Part shown: positions 23,874-23,878 of the stretch, piece by piece
How positions within the stretch are numbered: the first letter of the stretch is position 1
How the letters are laid out: every line of letters starts with the position of its first letter
Origin: Enterocloster asparagiformis
GTDB taxonomy: Bacteria; Bacillota; Clostridia; Lachnospirales; Lachnospiraceae
Reading direction: 5' to 3'
Assembly (NCBI GenBank): GCA_018380885.1
Contig: JAGZSY010000048.1
Coordinates: 1 to 23,878 of the forward strand
Length of the DNA stretch: 23,878 bases
Notes under the pieces: model-generated
Database searches by the model: none
Told to the model about the DNA's origin: nothing
What the model saw: only the letters and a program-made list of their open reading frames with translations
Made by a program: the position numbers and the translations under genes

Positions 23874-23878
23874 CATCC

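Overview
The window looks like a chromosomal segment of a moderately GC-rich Lachnospiraceae-type anaerobe (Firmicutes, Clostridia). Pointers are the CIRCE-controlled groES-groEL operon, strong AGGAGG-type ribosome sites, a DUF6106-like gene, an anaerobe-type glutaminyl-tRNA synthetase, and a large Gram-positive surface protein with MucBP and InlB/Flg_new-type repeats. I cannot name the species.

Layout. Bases 1-4089 (minus) hold the first 1363 codons of a secreted repeat protein that runs off the left edge. Its coding strand carries an 11-G run in which a one-base slip either way creates an immediate stop. Bases 4386-7134 hold a small DUF6106-like membrane protein and groES-groEL behind a CIRCE operator. 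A divergent plus-strand gene (7218-7871) encodes a one-helix, highly acidic protein. A minus-strand block follows: a MORN-like secreted protein, a MocR/PdxR-type regulator, glnS, and a membrane EAL phosphodiesterase with a degenerate GGDEF domain. The azlCD pair (plus, 14734-15761) converges with a stand-alone PD-(D/E)XK nuclease-like gene.

The most coherent system is the minus-strand cluster 23422 to 17037. Two overlapping Crp/Fnr-family genes end at a terminator. Beyond it lies a six-gene operon: YjiH-like and YjiG-like Gate-domain membrane proteins, a homologue of L-2-amino-thiazoline-4-carboxylate (ATC) hydrolase, a DUF5058 membrane protein, an unrecognised multi-helix membrane protein, and an AbgB-like M20 amidohydrolase. 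The operon promoter has a good -10, a poor -35 and a Crp-like half-palindrome centred where a class II Crp-type activator would bind. The simplest reading is a regulated uptake and hydrolysis system for an amide, peptide-like or cyclic amino-acid compound. The substrate is unknown.

The right edge has a tRNA-Thr(GGT) gene with a strong promoter, followed by nested hairpins that could be a terminator, an insertion-sequence end, or both. No CRISPR array, rRNA or intact transposase gene was seen. No gene-free stretch exceeds 300 bases.
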